Assembly (NCBI GenBank): GCA_037576195.1
Contig: JAQZDE010000085.1
Coordinates: 1-64,000, forward strand
Length of the DNA: 64,000 nucleotides
From: Phytoseiulus persimilis
Lineage: Eukaryota; Arthropoda; Arachnida; Mesostigmata; Phytoseiidae
Reading direction: 5' to 3'
Shown here: positions 45,325 through 63,518 of the stretch, one piece after another
Numbering within the stretch: the first letter of the stretch is position 1
Layout: each line of letters begins with the position of its first letter
Program-made: the position numbers and the translations under genes
The notes under the pieces: generated by a model
What the model was told of the DNA's origin: nothing
Seen by the model: the letters and a program-made list of their open reading frames with translations, nothing else
Databases searched by the model: none

Positions 45325-47531
45325 TTAGTCCCTTCTCGGCGTGGGATAATAATCAGATGCGAGCAAGTTCACTCCAACGGCGACGATGAAGAAAACCAGA
45401 CAGAATACGAATGATATGACTCTCAAAATCCTTTCTGTCTTCCTGACGACCAGATTACGCAGCACGACAACTCCGAGAGTGAGTCCGATGAAGGCCCCGG
45501 CCAAGTGGGCACTATAAGAGATCGCATTCCGCCCTGGGCCTCGTGAATAACGCTCGTAAACCGCCACAGAGAAATCTGTGACCCCGAACACAGTCAGGAT
45601 AGCCAACCGCAGCCATCCGAATTCCATCTCAGCGTAGTTCTGAAATGAAGCACCGCTTAGCTCAGCACATGATTCTAAGAATGAAACAACCTCGGTTGTA
45701 TGATGAATTTTCACGGAAAAGAACGGAACCTGCGCTCACCAAAATAACGGTGGCGAGGTGAGCAGCTATGAGGGCGTAGACCCCACCAGAGGCACCAGCG
45801 AGCAGTGTTCTCGGGTCGCTGAGAGACGAGCCCAATGAACCTGCAAGAACGAAAACCACAATGGTGTCGTGAGCGTGGAATGGTGACGGAGCGCTAATCG
45901 CGATGCGAGTTTATGCCTGGGATCGCGAGTCTCTCTCACGTACCCGCGATGACGCCCACCAGATACACTGTTCCCACACGGTACCACTTGTGAACCATTT
46001 CCAGCGGGATTCCCAGCAGGAGCTGCATCAAAATATTGAAGAGAATGTGATAGATCCTGCAAAATTGGATTCACCAGTCATCACATCAAAGTTGGATCGA
46101 AAACTCACACTCCGTGACGGCTTGCGACTATGTCGACGCCGCCGCCGGGGATAATTGCTGGATCAGAGGATCGGTGGTAATGCTCACCCTATGTGGATGA
46201 ACTGATACGTCAGGAATCTCCAGACTTCGTAGCGACGATAAGGAGTGTAAATGAGGGGCGAGTTTATCGGTGTGGGCCCATCAGCCGACCACTCGTTGAG
46301 GTCGATGCAGTAGTAGATGAATATGGCCACCTGCAATCGTCGGAATGAGCAGTTTCGCAGCGGTCTGTGAGGCTCGCCTGCAGATGGTCCTCGACAGCAA
46401 AAGTCTGCTCTCACCTGCGCTAAGGAGACCAGTAGTATGAAGAACGGCGGTGGCATGCAAGAATATTCTTCGATGTATGACCTCACGAATGTTGCCCGCC
46501 GGTTCGTCGCGACCTGGGAACAAGTTCAAGTGAGAAACGCTCCACCCATGCCGCGTTGTATGGGGAAGCAGACGAGACTGACTAACCCACTCACCACGGT
46601 GGATGCAGCGAATTTGACCAAAGAGCAGAACCGGGGATAATTCTTGTAGGCCACGGCTGTGCGCATCATCCTCTCGAAGTCTTCATAGTCGATTCTCCCG
46701 TCAGAGTCCCAGTCGCACCTGCATGGAGACATTTTTGTACCACCGATACAGGATATTTCTTTAGGTCGACGGGGTCTTTCTTGACTCTAGCGGAATACTT
46801 CGACGACAAGCCCGTCGGAAGCTCTGCAAAGCAGTTCGAGGCGGAATTGCAATCACCCCGCTATCGGAGCATGGCAGCTCAAGTCAGACCTCTCGTACCT
46901 TTCGAGGATCTCGTCGAGAACGGACTGCGGAAAGTCGTTCACAAGTAATCCCGATTGTTCTTGCCACAGCTTCTTGAGATACTCGATTTCAACGAAGCCA
47001 TCACGGTTGCTGTCGTACTGGAACATATGAATGATACAATGAGTTATGTATGACTCGATACTCTGGGTTCAGAGGATCCCGCCGGGAAGTTACTCACTCT
47101 GTTGAAGACAGTTCTCCAGGTACTCTGCGAAAGTTTACCAGAGTTAGTAAATCTCACGAACACCGATACCATCCGCGTATTACATGATTTTGATGCGCAA
47201 CTGCTGTGCCGATGACCTCAGGTTATTGAAAGTGATAAAACTGCCGTGGATCCCAAACATTGATTGCTTGCAGCTTCCCATCTGATCCTGCGAGACCTCC
47301 GTTTGATTCCGCGATTTGCGGAGACTGTTTTCTCTCCCTCGAAGCTGGACACATGTCAGAGATCTTCAATACTACAGGCATGAGTCTGAAAATTCGACAT
47401 GCCACCACTCGAGAAGTACTCACCGCATCGCATACGTCGATGCAGCACTGGTCGGCGCCGCCATCTGTCGGATAAACGTCTTCGTCGCCCACCGGAGGCG
47501 ACGTGCGACTCTTAGAGTATGTGACCGACAT
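45325..47531 (-). CDS. EF-hand rhomboid intramembrane serine protease (Rhomboid-4/RHBDL3-like)
   Basis: Ten exons on the minus strand: 47531-47424, 47344-47184, 47122-47098, 47017-46899, 46718-46595, 46513-46415, 46330-46188, 46056-45944, 45840-45740 and 45639-45325. They sum to 1308 bases (435 residues). The first three exons are the least certain. Two EF-hand loops precede the membrane part: DSNRDGFVEIEY and DWDSDGRIDYED, with acidic residues at the Ca-binding positions. The rhomboid core then has the L1-loop motif YEVWRFLTYQFIHIG, the HxxxN-type element YHILFN, the catalytic serine in GASGGVYAL and the catalytic histidine in SYSAHLAGAFIGLTLG. A further C-terminal hydrophobic segment gives the 6+1 animal topology. 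It should cleave membrane proteins within the bilayer in the secretory pathway or plasma membrane. Ca-binding EF-hands are known in Drosophila Rhomboid-4 and vertebrate RHBDL3. Confidence 0.93.
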
Positions 47532-50500
47532 TCGGCCGAGTGTTCTCCGGACTCACGCAAACGATCACTGTGTGAGTTGTGTTCCGCCGGAGCTGTAGCT
47601 CGAGTCGGCTAAATGCCGATACCGGAGAACCACGTCAGACAACGAGATTAAAGACTTTCGCTATGGGAGCGATTGCAGAATCAACAGACTCGCATTATGA
47701 ACGTCGATAACCGTGGGTCGCCAAGGGAGAAAAGCATAACCTGACTCATTGTTTTGCGCTCAAGAGTCGAACTTGAGGGGAGAGCTCCATGACAGTTATT
47801 GCCGCCGCAGCCCCTGTTATTGTGTCTACAGATGTTTTTCTGCTGATCTAGGTGCGTGGTCTGCTCCGAGAGCGGAGCGTCGTCTGCGTCGACTCCATGT
47901 TTACACAGCACCGCGAACTCTTGCCTAGACTCGTTGTGTTATCGTGAAGGCGGCAAGCATTTTACGTTATTAGTTCCTAGAGTCCGTGCTTCTCGATGAT
48001 TCTTGTTCTCACACAATCATTACCCGTTTGAAGCGTCATACATTGTTCTGCTGTTACCCGAATCCCCAAATAGTGAGTACCCATGAGCGTGCATGCCTTA
48101 ACGATGCCGTCGTAAACGAGCAATCGTGAGATTATCAGCACTGCAAAGAATATTGGGAACCTGTATTTAGGAAAAGCCGATCCTCATGCCTGACTGGGTT
48201 GCCGCGGGGTCAGCGCCGTCGGGCTTATGTGCAGTTTGAATGCGCATCAGATTGGAAACACTGCCGGCACTGTTGAGGTTTCCTTCTCGAGGGAGATTGT
48301 TTTCTCTTTCGAGCCGTTATCAACGGGGAGCGTTGGATGCCGCGGACGAGGCGATTCTCTCAAGAATTCGCCGCCCACTATAAACTTGGCTTCCTTGTGC
48401 CATTTTCCAGGTCTGAGCTCACTCATCAGTTCCGAGTGGACTCCAGGAAACAATGGGCCTATCTTGCAGTACAGGAGTGACGTCGCCTCTGAAGTGCACG
48501 GCCATAAACAGGATCGACGTGACATCTGAGACCACCAAGAATCTGACAGAGGGCTCTCCAGAAGGTGAGCTAGATTCAATCTTGTTAGGGAAAGGGCCAT
48601 TGCCGAATTCTTCCTGGTGATGTCGAGTTGTTATTAGGTAGAGGTCTGTCCTCGATGAATTTGGATTGTTTCAACTCGAAAGAAGGTTCACATTGAACGA
48701 AGTGATGCAGTCGTTAATCTCTTTGTGGCGTTTGCTCATCTAACAAACAGTGAGCCCGCTGTTGATATTTGGCTTCTGGTGGAGGAGCTGACAGCGACGG
48801 CATTTCGCCAGGGAGAATGTCAACCATCAATCTCGTTTTCGACTTGAAAGCTTCTTCTTGGCACTGCTGTCTGCCATCGTGCTTCTCGCAGCTGAGTAAT
48901 TGTTATTTCCGAAGGTACTCAGATATACGTTCCCGCGATGCCTCACGTCCTGATTGCTGGTCGCAACAAGTTTTCGCAAGTCGGTCCTGCTCCATGACGG
49001 TACTTGTTGATATATTTATTCTACGGGCGCCGACTCAGCGTCAGAATCCCCTCAGAACTCTCTGGACGAATCGAACGGCGACGACCTCGGCGTGCTCGGC
49101 GAGGCTGAAGCGGTCAGGGTCGCAGTGCTTTCAGCAGCCGCTGAGACAGTAAACGATGACTACATGTCTTTGATTCATTTGAGCTTGACACGTATATTGC
49201 TGCTACCGCCGGGTAGGCGGAATGATGGATATTATGCGGTGGATTTCTTCAGAGAATCTAGCTCGGATAACAATCACCGCCCAGAATGCGAAACAATGAG
49301 CAGAACCGGTGTTCGGGGTTGGAAATTCGTTCCCACTCTGGGTAATATGATGAGAAAATACAGAGAATACTGCCGGTGAGGTCCCAAGTCCGAGCACCGG
49401 TAGTTGCCCTGCCTGTTCTTTCGCGTGCTCGCTTGGCTGCACGCCTACCCACCTTTCCTATGTGCTCACTTCAACCCTTTGCGTCACATCTGATGACGCG
49501 ACCTCCCACTGTCGCTGAAGGCCATTCAGTATTTATCCCGCTCAGAGTTCGTGGGTATCGACCGCCTTTTAGTGAATTCACGTTCAGGCAATCGATGGAA
49601 ATGCCGGGCGGGCGATGGTCCCGTCCCGTCTTCAATTGCTGAGAGTAACCGATCAGTGGAAGAAGGCGGACGGCTATGGACTAATATCGGCTTGGCTCGA
49701 AGAAAAATTAGACCGGGTTTAGGAGCCGAGTGCATGAATGCTGGTAGATCGGGTGACCTTGAAAATGTGTGACTGTGTCTTCGGAACAATCTGCGAGACG
49801 GACTTCTTGAATAATTGATCGATCCAGATAACAGCGGCGTCTTCCACATTCTCGCGTTCGAAAATCGTGGACAGCTGGGGTGTGCTCGAGGAGTAGCTGT
49901 GAGACGAGAGGGAGTCACGTTTCCGACAATTTCGTAGAATCCTCCCGATCGATCTCAGAATTTCCTCCCTCCGCCCCCCTGTTGCACTCATGTGAAAGAG
50001 GGATGTACATCAATGGAGAGCTCCCTGACACAATATTGGAGTGTCACCCAAGGTCCCGACTCCATCTTCGCGGTTGTTTGTTGCTGAACTGGAGGAGAGC
50101 GCAAGGGGCTCCTCCATTCATGAGCATGAGATCATTATGTTTCCGGCAGAGCTTCATGTAGAGTCGCCACGAAGGCTGACTCACGCTTCAAGTGAGCGAG
50201 AGTCATTCTTGAAGACCCTCCTTGTCTTGACGAAAGATCAGCCGCCGTTCTCTGACGCTCGGTGCGCGCTCGTCTCTCGACGTGTGCAGAGCTTAGGTGA
50301 TCTTTCTGTGAAAATACAGTGTACAACCGGTGCATTCTCGGGTTCGTTCCCAACAACCCTCCCAATTTGAGATGAGTTATCGGAAACACTCATCCGCTTC
50401 TAGTACGGACCTCATGGCCAAGTATCAGAGGAAAACCTCCTTAGCTGCGGCAGCAGGTATGGATATTTCGAGTTGATGCTCACCTGTGGGCGATTCATAG

Positions 50501-52020
50501 CGGTCAACAGTCTAGTTTGTCGCAGATTCGTGCGATTTTCTCTGGATCCGCAGCTGAATCTGTGATTCACAGAGGCTTCAGGGATTCGAATTCTCCTATT
50601 CGGAGACATGGGATTAGAGCACCAGCCTCGACGCACTGATAGCTCTCGACCGCAATGAGCTCAACGACCGAGAGGAGCTATTTCTCCGAGCCTCGTCGAA
50701 GGAAGACGGTAGTTCTACGGAAGCGGACAGGTGTACTCGCGGTCCCGAGCAATGTTTACGATCATTCATCATTTTGCTCGCACTTCAAGTCGGTGCAAGA
50801 TTTTTGCTCACTTCTTCCAACTCGGTAGCCTGCGATGTATCCAGGCTGTTCTCATTCGCGGCTCGAGGCGACCTGGAATTCCGTACACTGTACAGCCTCG
50901 AAGCAGTGCAGCGAACTCGTTCGGAATCGAGACGGCCGCCAGGAAATATCGAGTTACTACTCGTAATGCGTTCACCCGGGCTACGCGAAGTTTCGAAGAG
51001 CAACATGTTCTCTCCAGTCGTGTATTCCACCTCCTTGGAGTCTGTTCTGCCATCTTGAACATTCACACGGAGAGTAATTTCTGCACAGAGTACTACCAAG
51101 CATATTGGTCGCGCTGTTTCAGGAAAACATGACGCGGGCAACTTGAGCATTAGAGACCGAGCCGCTGGATCGGTTCTCTTCAGCATCAGATAGTGCTCAG
51201 GTTGTGTCCACGTCTGCTTCTAGGGAAACGGGAGAGATTGAGATCACCAGTGCTCGTTGTACATCCTGCCGTCGAGTCAGGGCTGCGGTCAGGAACATGC
51301 CATCTAGCTCAGTGCCGTCGGCGAGCACGGGAAACTCCGACCGTGTCCACCGATTCGCGCGGGTTCTCACGACGTTTATGCGTTCAAGTCGTGATGTGAA
51401 CCTGGGAGAACACTCTGTGCCGTACACTGTGCAACCTTGTTCCGCTCGATCCATCGGCATGGTGGGGTCCATCCATATCAAATCCACTCCATGCTTCACT
51501 TCGTAGGCAGATGATCGGGCACTCATGTCAGGCGCGTTTGAGTCGGAATCATTTTCATCCAAATGCTCTGGCATTCGTTGTCCGAGCGGACCTCGAGAGC
51601 ACCGCCAGATCAGAGTTCTGAAGCATGCTCGACTTGACAGAAAAGATTGCGGCTTCGGCGCTTCAAGTTTCACCTCCTATCAGGGAGTGGACATGATTTC
51701 TTCGTTCCGATCGTCTCGATCTCCCTGAACCCAGAGCCCCGAGACCTTGGAGACGAAACCCGGCTCGTCGGCTATCAGGAGTCGAGAGATCTCGTTTCCT
51801 GAGCTGCCTAGAAATATATCCCGTCATGTCGTCCGCAATGGAAGTCCGAAACGAAAGTCCATGACGTGGTTCGAGGGAAAACACTGTTATAGAGTGGGCG
51901 ATGGGAGCGAATCTGGCTTCAGCGTCGGATCGAGATGCTTTGAAGTCTCCCTAACAATAAAAGGTCATGACCGCTCTCTGGTCGGAATTCTCGAAGGCTC
52001 CCCGTCCTATTTTCATGTCA
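47532..52020. other. Gene-poor stretch between rhomboid and NIPA
   Basis: I found no supportable gene. Frames at 48247-48600, 49526-49918, 50785-51186 and 51197-51673 (minus) are open but Arg/Ser-rich with no domain. Promoter sequence of the divergent rhomboid and NIPA genes should lie at the two ends. Confidence 0.45.
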
Positions 52021-54397
52021 ATGGCTGACAGCTTAGACAAAAGTACGAGCTTCTGGAAACGGGTTATATTTAACAATCTATTCAGTCGGTCGGTAAACCT
52101 CTTGCTTGCTATGCAGCTGCTTGCACAAGAGAGACCACCCGTGAAGTGAGATAATACATTAATGAAGCATCAAGCTCAAGATGCAGCCGGACGTACATCG
52201 TCGGGCCTCGAAGACAACATATCCGCATTGTTCTGCTGAGTTGCGCTGTCCGAGATCGGCTGCCTCCTGCCGAGCGATTTCCTCCTCGACAAGGTGTTTG
52301 ACCGCGCTTGCCTCGCAAATCAGCTACGGCTCCACGAAGGGGACGGATATTATGAGTTAAAGGTAGACAGTAATTGAGGATTTCGTTTGGTAGAGAGACG
52401 GTGACAAATTCGATGTTGTTTTTCCCCGCAGAGATCGATCTCATCAAACTTTCGGAGGGTGACAGCAGCGACTTCAACAAGTTCCTGGCGAGGATCGCCA
52501 CATTTTTCAACGAAGAAGGCGTGGTGCGTGCCTCAAGCTATGCCCAAGTCTGGGGACAAGTCATTGACTCTGTCTCAGATTGAGCGTAGAGAACGTTATG
52601 ATTCGATTATATTCTCATTGTCTCAAGTTTCATAGATTTTCGGATGTCTCAGAACGCTCCCTGAGAGTTCAAACTTTTTTGCAGAATCATCACTGGTTGT
52701 CAAAGCCCCAGTCACTGTCGCCGCCGAACTGCGCCATCTTCGGATGGAGACTGACCTCTTGTAACATGCTGACTTGCGAGTTGTGCGGAGCCAAGCTTTT
52801 TGCAGAAGTCAGCGCCAAACTTCCTCCTCATCTAGGTAAGCGTGCAGCTCCAAACGTTTGGAGGGAACGGTTGGGCTGGAGCGGGCGAAGACTTCTGCCG
52901 CGTTGACCGGCTCATACGAAAGCTCGAGTTTATTCCGTTCTATGTTCGTTTCTCGGCCGGTTTTGACGCTGATGTCCTACGCGGTTTCTTGATGCTTCCA
53001 GCGCGAAGATGTCTCAAGGAAATCGAGCGGAACCTGCGGTCGGGCCACACAAAAGGTTGCGCTTACCGCTTCGCCCCGTGTCCTGATGACTTCAAATTCG
53101 TGTCATCGAAGGCCGCCTCTACGCTGGTGGATGACTTCCAGAAACGCTTAGAGTCATTGAAGGTAAGCGAAGCTGGACCATTGAGGTACTCGGTTCCTAA
53201 CTCGTCGGTAAACTGTATGATCTGATTGAGGCTGTTTTTGATGACCTTATCCAGTTCTTAACATTGCTTCCTTCGCAAGGTCCTCATGGATGACTTGCCC
53301 TGCGTTACCTTGGACGAGTTCGATTACCTTGATCACATGAAGCGCGACAGCGATCTCAAGGTTCGTATCTTCTGCTCGAGAGCGGATCAGTACTTGAAAA
53401 CAATCGCTCATGAAACATCCGTACGAGGTAGAACATGTTCATCGAAAACTTCCTGTCTTCAGGAGACACCAAGCGAGCTCGTCATCCTGGCTTTGACGGG
53501 CTGGGAGCATCATTCCACAGCGTACAACAAATTCGTGTTCATTCGTTGTGGTTACTGCTTCCGTAAAGTGTGTACAATGTTTTATCGCAAACTCACGAGG
53601 TGAGCATTTCCACGATATTTCCGAATCTCATTTTCCCTCCTCGAACCGTACTATAACCGTGAGCCTGCAGCTCACGTCTGCGATCGGTAGGTAGCCTGCA
53701 GCGTCGATCAAAACGCTGACTGTCATTTCGTTCTCGCTCCTCACACAGAGAAGAAGAACTTCTCGTTGAAGAGGCCGAACAGCGCATGCGCGATGAGAGC
53801 AAAGACTCCTCGCCGGCTAGTACCAATCAGGAAGAAAATCAAAGCGTGCCCGGACCGGCCGAAAGGAAACGGAGAGGCTCGAAGGATATACTCGACTCCA
53901 AATCGACGTCGTCGAAGAAAAAGCGGAAGCCGCAGGATCAACTCAATCCTATTTTCGAGCACCGGTCGTGGTGTGCTTGGATATCAAAACCGAGTCGAGA
54001 CTCTCCGGTGGGTTGGAAAGTGCTTCTAGGACTTCTCATCTCGCATCACGAGCGCGTCCAGAGCAGCAGATCACCGCAGAGAGGTTTGTGTGTTTTTTTT
54101 CCCTGATTCTAACAGCTCAACAAACAGCGCGCACGTAACTATCGAATATAACATTTTTCTTTTGGGGAGCCAACGATGCAATCCCCAAGGTGAGAATGAA
54201 TTTTGAGAAATGTCCCTGCTCCCATTCCAGTGTCTCACGAAGCCGCCATCGATGCAGCCGAAAAAGCAGTGGACAATATCCGTCGCAAAAGTGACCACTG
54301 GAGGAGCCAGATTCTTCAGGATAATGACGACGACTTGTTGGAGCCCTTGGCGACGGCCAACCTCGAAACGCCCGTTGTGAAAAGCAAATCATCATGA
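52021..54397 (+). CDS. C3HC zinc-finger protein, ZC3HC1/NIPA family
   Basis: Exons: 52021-52042 (tentative), 52432-52523, 52685-52835, 53002-53162, 53280-53360, 53463-53569, 53749-54083 and 54231-54397, giving 371 residues. The family acts at the nuclear basket with TPR and has been described as an F-box-like cyclin B1 ubiquitin-ligase adaptor. Evidence: the C3HC finger begins with FLARIATFF and WLSKPQSLSPPNCAIFGW, then CNMLTCELCGAKL. It ends with GHTKGCAYRFAP, which supplies the final His and Cys. The second, Rsm1-like half has LALTGWEHH and IRCGYCFRKV. A disordered basic linker leads to HRSWCAWISKP and GWKVLLGLLISHHERV, matching the conserved C-terminal half-finger and helix. The first exon is chosen because it supplies the required phase-1 base; the ATG at 52021 (or 52015) is otherwise unsupported. 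The protein is shorter than human ZC3HC1 (~500). Confidence 0.9.
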
Positions 54398-54633
54398 GAA
54401 GCATCATCCGGTCCGTCATTGTAGACCTGTACATAAGCGTGAAGGAGGGTTAACATGTCATGTACATTGAAAGTTCTTGTATTTCCATTCCCGTGGCAGA
54501 CGGCGTACTGAGTAGATGTACGATTGTACATACGAATTCCACGGTGATTGAAAGGATTCCGAAGATCTCTGTTAAAGCTGTTGGGTTTCCTTGGAAATGA
54601 GGATAGAGAAAAAGCCACGGTACTAATGTACTC

Positions 54634-54639
54634 AATAAA
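54634..54639 (+). terminator. Polyadenylation signal of the NIPA gene
   Basis: AATAAA about 240 bases after the stop codon. Confidence 0.5.
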
Positions 54640-55456
54640 ATTGTTCGAGTTGAACACGAAGAGGAACTCTCTCTTCCCCATTGAAGTCGGAAAGCTTCCA
54701 GCGACTCCTGACAGCGGATCAAAACACGGGTCGAACCGGATCATGGTTCTCAGCTCAGAGGAGAGTACCAAATCCGAGGTCGCCTCCAACGAATATATGG
54801 AATCTAATAACAGCACAATAGGTTTATTGTGTTCAGTTTCTCGAATTCCTAGCCTTTGGGTTCCATTTGAACAGAATTGTAAACTCAGAACGCATCCTAT
54901 GCCACTCAGCGGATTACCATATCATCACATTCCCCACACTGCTCGAAGAACCATGTATCCGGGATCGGCGTGGTATATTCTCCAAGATTCATCATGACCA
55001 TCGGGTAACTGCATCATACATTCGAATAATTACAAGTTAGATACAAAAGATTCTCATCAGTTCTCGCTGTACTGTCTTGCCTTCCCGGTTCTCGACTCTC
55101 CCACGTGCACATCACTCTGAGTTTGAACGTAATATCCCATGAATTCCGCCTTATTCTCGAACGTCTTCAACGACGTTACTGTTTCCGACCAATAACTTCT
55201 CAGGTCTATCGATTGTGCCGGTCGTATAGAACGCGTGATTTTCACAGCTTTCGCCCAACACACTACTCACGTTCCTCAGTCGTATACATAAATATAAATT
55301 ATTATAAAATTGTACGCGTGTATTCCTAGCGAACAGAAATACTAGATCCCTGTCGAGCTCGAAGAAGACTCCGCCATTGAGGCCGGACGAATGAGCAGAT
55401 TTTCCTTCCAAGTTAGGATTCCAGTAATCGATAGACAATGACGGTTTGAGAAAGAA
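54640..55456. other. Intergenic region between convergent NIPA and TMEM39 genes
   Basis: No gene recognised. An AT-rich segment at about 55285-55312 may belong to the 3' end of the minus-strand TMEM39 transcript. Confidence 0.45.
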
Positions 55457-57194
55457 TTACTTGAAGAGAGCCGCTTCTAGAATATTCCTCTCAGTGGTGT
55501 AAAGTTGCTTCGTTACGAGATACTGACGAACTGTTTTGAACAGGCTGGTGGAACCGGCCAGTAGCAGAAGAACAGCGACGAGACTGTTGTGCCAGTACTT
55601 CGCCGTTATCACCATCCAAAGTTGAGTGCTGACTTGAAGAATGACCAATATGAGGAGTACTCGGGTAAGCTGTTGCGGATGCGAGAACAGAGCGTATAGT
55701 CTCAGGTGGGACACATTACCAGGCTCCGCAGCGTTGCAAATCCCTTCGGCACGGAAATACTCCTTATTTTTCACCTGGAAGAGAGAATGAGAAATTATTT
55801 GCGGGTCTTGAACTGTTGATCCGAGGACTGTTCGAATTCTGGTTGGAATATACAACTTCACATAGAACTCCGAGTCCCAACGTCGGATCGTCAAGCGTGC
55901 CAACCTTCACGAGATTGTTCTGAGGCCAGAAACAGTGATCCGACCAGATATGATGGGGAGCGTGTCGGGGCTCAACTCTTTGCCACTTCCCGAGATGAAG
56001 GGCACACCTGGAACGAATAGACCCCGCATTCTCGCCGATCTGTCCTGCCATTCTACTCCAAATTCGATCAATACCCCTTCAGGAAAATAGCCCACCTGTG
56101 AACCGAGTCGACGTAGTCGGGGTTGAAGTGGAAGTTTGCAAACATCGAAAGGGCGCCAAGCCATGTCGCCCATCCATGAGCAAAAAGTGAGAAAAAGTCT
56201 ACATGAAGATGCAGGGACATCAAGACACAAGGCTCGAATGATGCGTAGTAGTACACCAGTAACGAGTCGAAGAGAATAATTTTCAATCTGAAAAATTACT
56301 CTATTTGAGGCGAGACCACTGTGAACGTCTCATGAAGTCAGGATAAAATGAGTCATACGAGAACATAGGGCTCAATGTTTCCATCGGGTCTCACCTTGCA
56401 TTGAAGTCCGCCTTGAACGTCGCTGCTTCGGATCGGATATCGCTTGCTTTCGCGGAAAAACAACTCAGATGATCTGGGGGGTAATCCGACCAACCCGTCG
56501 CCGACATGAACGGCCCGATATCGGTCCCGAATACTCCCCAGTATATCACGACGGGATACAGCAAGAAGGCCAACGACAGCGTTCCGTATGATCGACAGAT
56601 CTTCAATTCAAGAAGTGTGCGCTTGAAGGATTCGACGAGCAGAGATCACAATGATACGTCCGCAAACATTTCTGAGTCGAGTCAAGAAGCGAGGAAAGAA
56701 ACTCGCGTGCCACACAATGCACGGATGCGTTCTAAGAGGTGGGAGCGACCTTTCGCATGAGAGCCGGTCTGGCCAATGAGTAAAACTATGATACAGCAAA
56801 ATTTTACCTGGACAGCACAATACGAAATGGTGGGGAGAAAGAATGCGAAAGCTGAATGCCGGGGTTTCAACCTCGGGTAAAGCGCGCAAGGTAGTCTCCT
56901 GCAGAGAATGGCTATGATGAATACAGCTGTGTGTCTATCGATGAGGTGGTAGTTGATGGCCTGGTTCTGGTTTGACATGGGCAACCACCATACGCCGTGA
57001 TAGAGGTTGATATATTGGGCTAGAATCGAAGGGAATGCTTTCAGAGGGAGTAAGGAACCCATGGTTGATTTCTCGACGAAGGCGGAGCATGGGCATGGAT
57101 TGCGACTGGTGTTGGAAAACATGAAATTTCTAGTCAAGAACGCCGATGGATGCCTCCCCCCTTGGTTATCTATCACGGGTATCAAAACCCACAC
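55457..57194 (-). CDS. TMEM39 family ER membrane protein
   Basis: Exons on the minus strand: 57194-56808, 56621-56395, 56287-56096, 56007-55905 and 55774-55457. They total 1227 bases (408 residues; human TMEM39A has 488). TMEM39A is an ER membrane protein that traffics SAC1 phosphatase with COPII, so controlling PI4P and autophagy. Conserved blocks: QYINLYHGVWWLP, YHLIDRHTAVFI, CRSYGTLSLAFLLYP, ATFKADFNARLKIILFDSLL, HLGKWQRVEP, APHHIWSDHCFWPQ and EPGNVSHLRLYALF. Multiple hydrophobic segments span the length. Phases agree at every junction. The exon 2 acceptor is placed after 56622, because upstream sequence in that frame has a stop. The N-terminus is uncertain: the ATG at 57194 gives a region not conserved in the family, and a later ATG at 57123 or an upstream exon is possible. 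Confidence 0.92.
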
Positions 57195-58278
57195 CGCGAG
57201 TTTCCACAGCCGAATACATCAGTTTGGGTAGTTTGGAATGACGCTTCTACCCCGTGCAGAGTCGCTGGAATCCCATGATGAGCCCGCTCGTAAGTTTATG
57301 ATATTCGGTCAGGGTTTATATCCGCCAGGCAAGCCGAAGAAAACCACCAAAGGATTCAGATTTCAAACATACCCGCTAGGCATGTGAGGGAGAAGATACA
57401 CGCTGATATCTGAAATCTGAGATGACTCGGAATCTCGATCGCAGGTCTCCTCATGTGACGTGGGGTTGGCGGCGCCCCCGGAGGTTCCTCACTCTTGCAA
57501 GACACCTGCAGGCGTCTCGCCCCCGCACGAGCCATTCCGCCCAGCTATCGGCTTTGGGGTCGCAGGTCTTCAGCTTGGTTTCCCGGGGCCGTTGACCAAA
57601 GTGAACCCAGCCGCCCGTAGAGATTCCCGAAACGGCCGTGAATGGAACGGTCACATAGCAAAATCCTCGCGAGTTGACAACAAGAACGGCATCAGACAAC
57701 CGCTACACAGAAAACTTTCTCTAACTTAAAGGCCTCCATCTCGAAACAGCTGACAGTGAGGCGCGCGTTGTTTTCGAAGCTCGATCCATTTAGAAGGTCT
57801 CGGGACGGATGGGGAGAGCTCCTCTGACGGAGATCGATCTCGACGGCTCGAATTCCGATTGTCCGATGCCGACCGCCCCTGCTCATATCTGATTCCGCCA
57901 AAATAAGCAGTGAGTCCCCTAGAAGATCTCAGAGGAACAGCATGGGACGGATTCGAATTTTGCCGCCAGGACTGAAGTGGAGATCCAGTCTAATTTACGT
58001 GTGAAGTATCGCTGGAAACGATTTCTTCCGACCTTTTCCCATCAGGGAATCCCAGACTGGACTCGAGAACTACTTCCCTACATCCTGGGACCTTGGAAAG
58101 CCAGAAAAAAAACTCCCCTGGTCCTCGATGAACCCTCCCCTTTGAGAGACTACTGTGGTGAGCTGCTGTTGCTGCTGCTACTAGGTCTCGTCGGCGACGT
58201 AGCAGCTGTGGCGTTGTCAAACGTGAACTATCTCCAGTTCTGACTTGAAAACAAAAGCTCTGTGTTCCTACAATCACC
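57195..58278. other. Divergent region between TMEM39 and Rab2
   Basis: About 1.1 kb lies between two divergently transcribed housekeeping-type genes, so it should hold both promoters and 5' untranslated sequence. No clear TATA box or further exon was recognised. A short GCTGCTGTTGCTGCTGCTAC tract is at about 58159-58180. Confidence 0.45.
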
Positions 58279-63069
<4,791 letters not shown>

Positions 63070-63243
63070 GGGGGGCGGTCCTACCTCGCGTCCCGGAACT
63101 TCCATAGGCCCTAAAGGTGGCGGGATCTCCCTCTAGCGGACTTGGCATCGGATACTTCGCCATGAGGGGCATCAGATTGAAGAAATTTTCGCCATGAGGG
63201 GCAGCAGATTGGGGTTCCGCCCCGGGCAGCACCAAGGGTCGCT
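63070..63243 (-). repeat. Dispersed ~174-bp repeat, copy 2 (inverted)
   Basis: Reverse-complement copy of 16446-16619, sharing the paired ATCTGMTGCCCCTCAT units and the GGGAGATCCCGCCACCTTT block. No terminal inverted repeats or target-site duplication could be made out at either end. Confidence 0.88.
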
Positions 63244-63518
63244 ACGCCACTTTCGTATCGTTTGCGCTGTGATAGAAAGTTCGGATCAAATCACCATACA
63301 ATTCCAATCATCGGAACAGGGCTTCGCTCCTAATATAAGTCCTCGAGGCACCGAGGATCGTTGCGGGAGACTCCATTGAAAACGTCAGGAGCCGTAGATG
63401 TCTTACGGGAGTTCGGAATCGACGTGATTCTCCGGGGAGAGCTTCGCACCGAGATTAATATCATGATGCTCATCTCGATGCTTTCCGCTGAATCGACTCG
63501 CTCTGCGCTCTTGCGATT

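Noticed and set aside
48247..51673. Several 100-160 codon minus-strand frames between rhomboid and NIPA
   Set aside because: They overlap one another in different frames, are Arg/Ser-rich and lack any recognisable motif.
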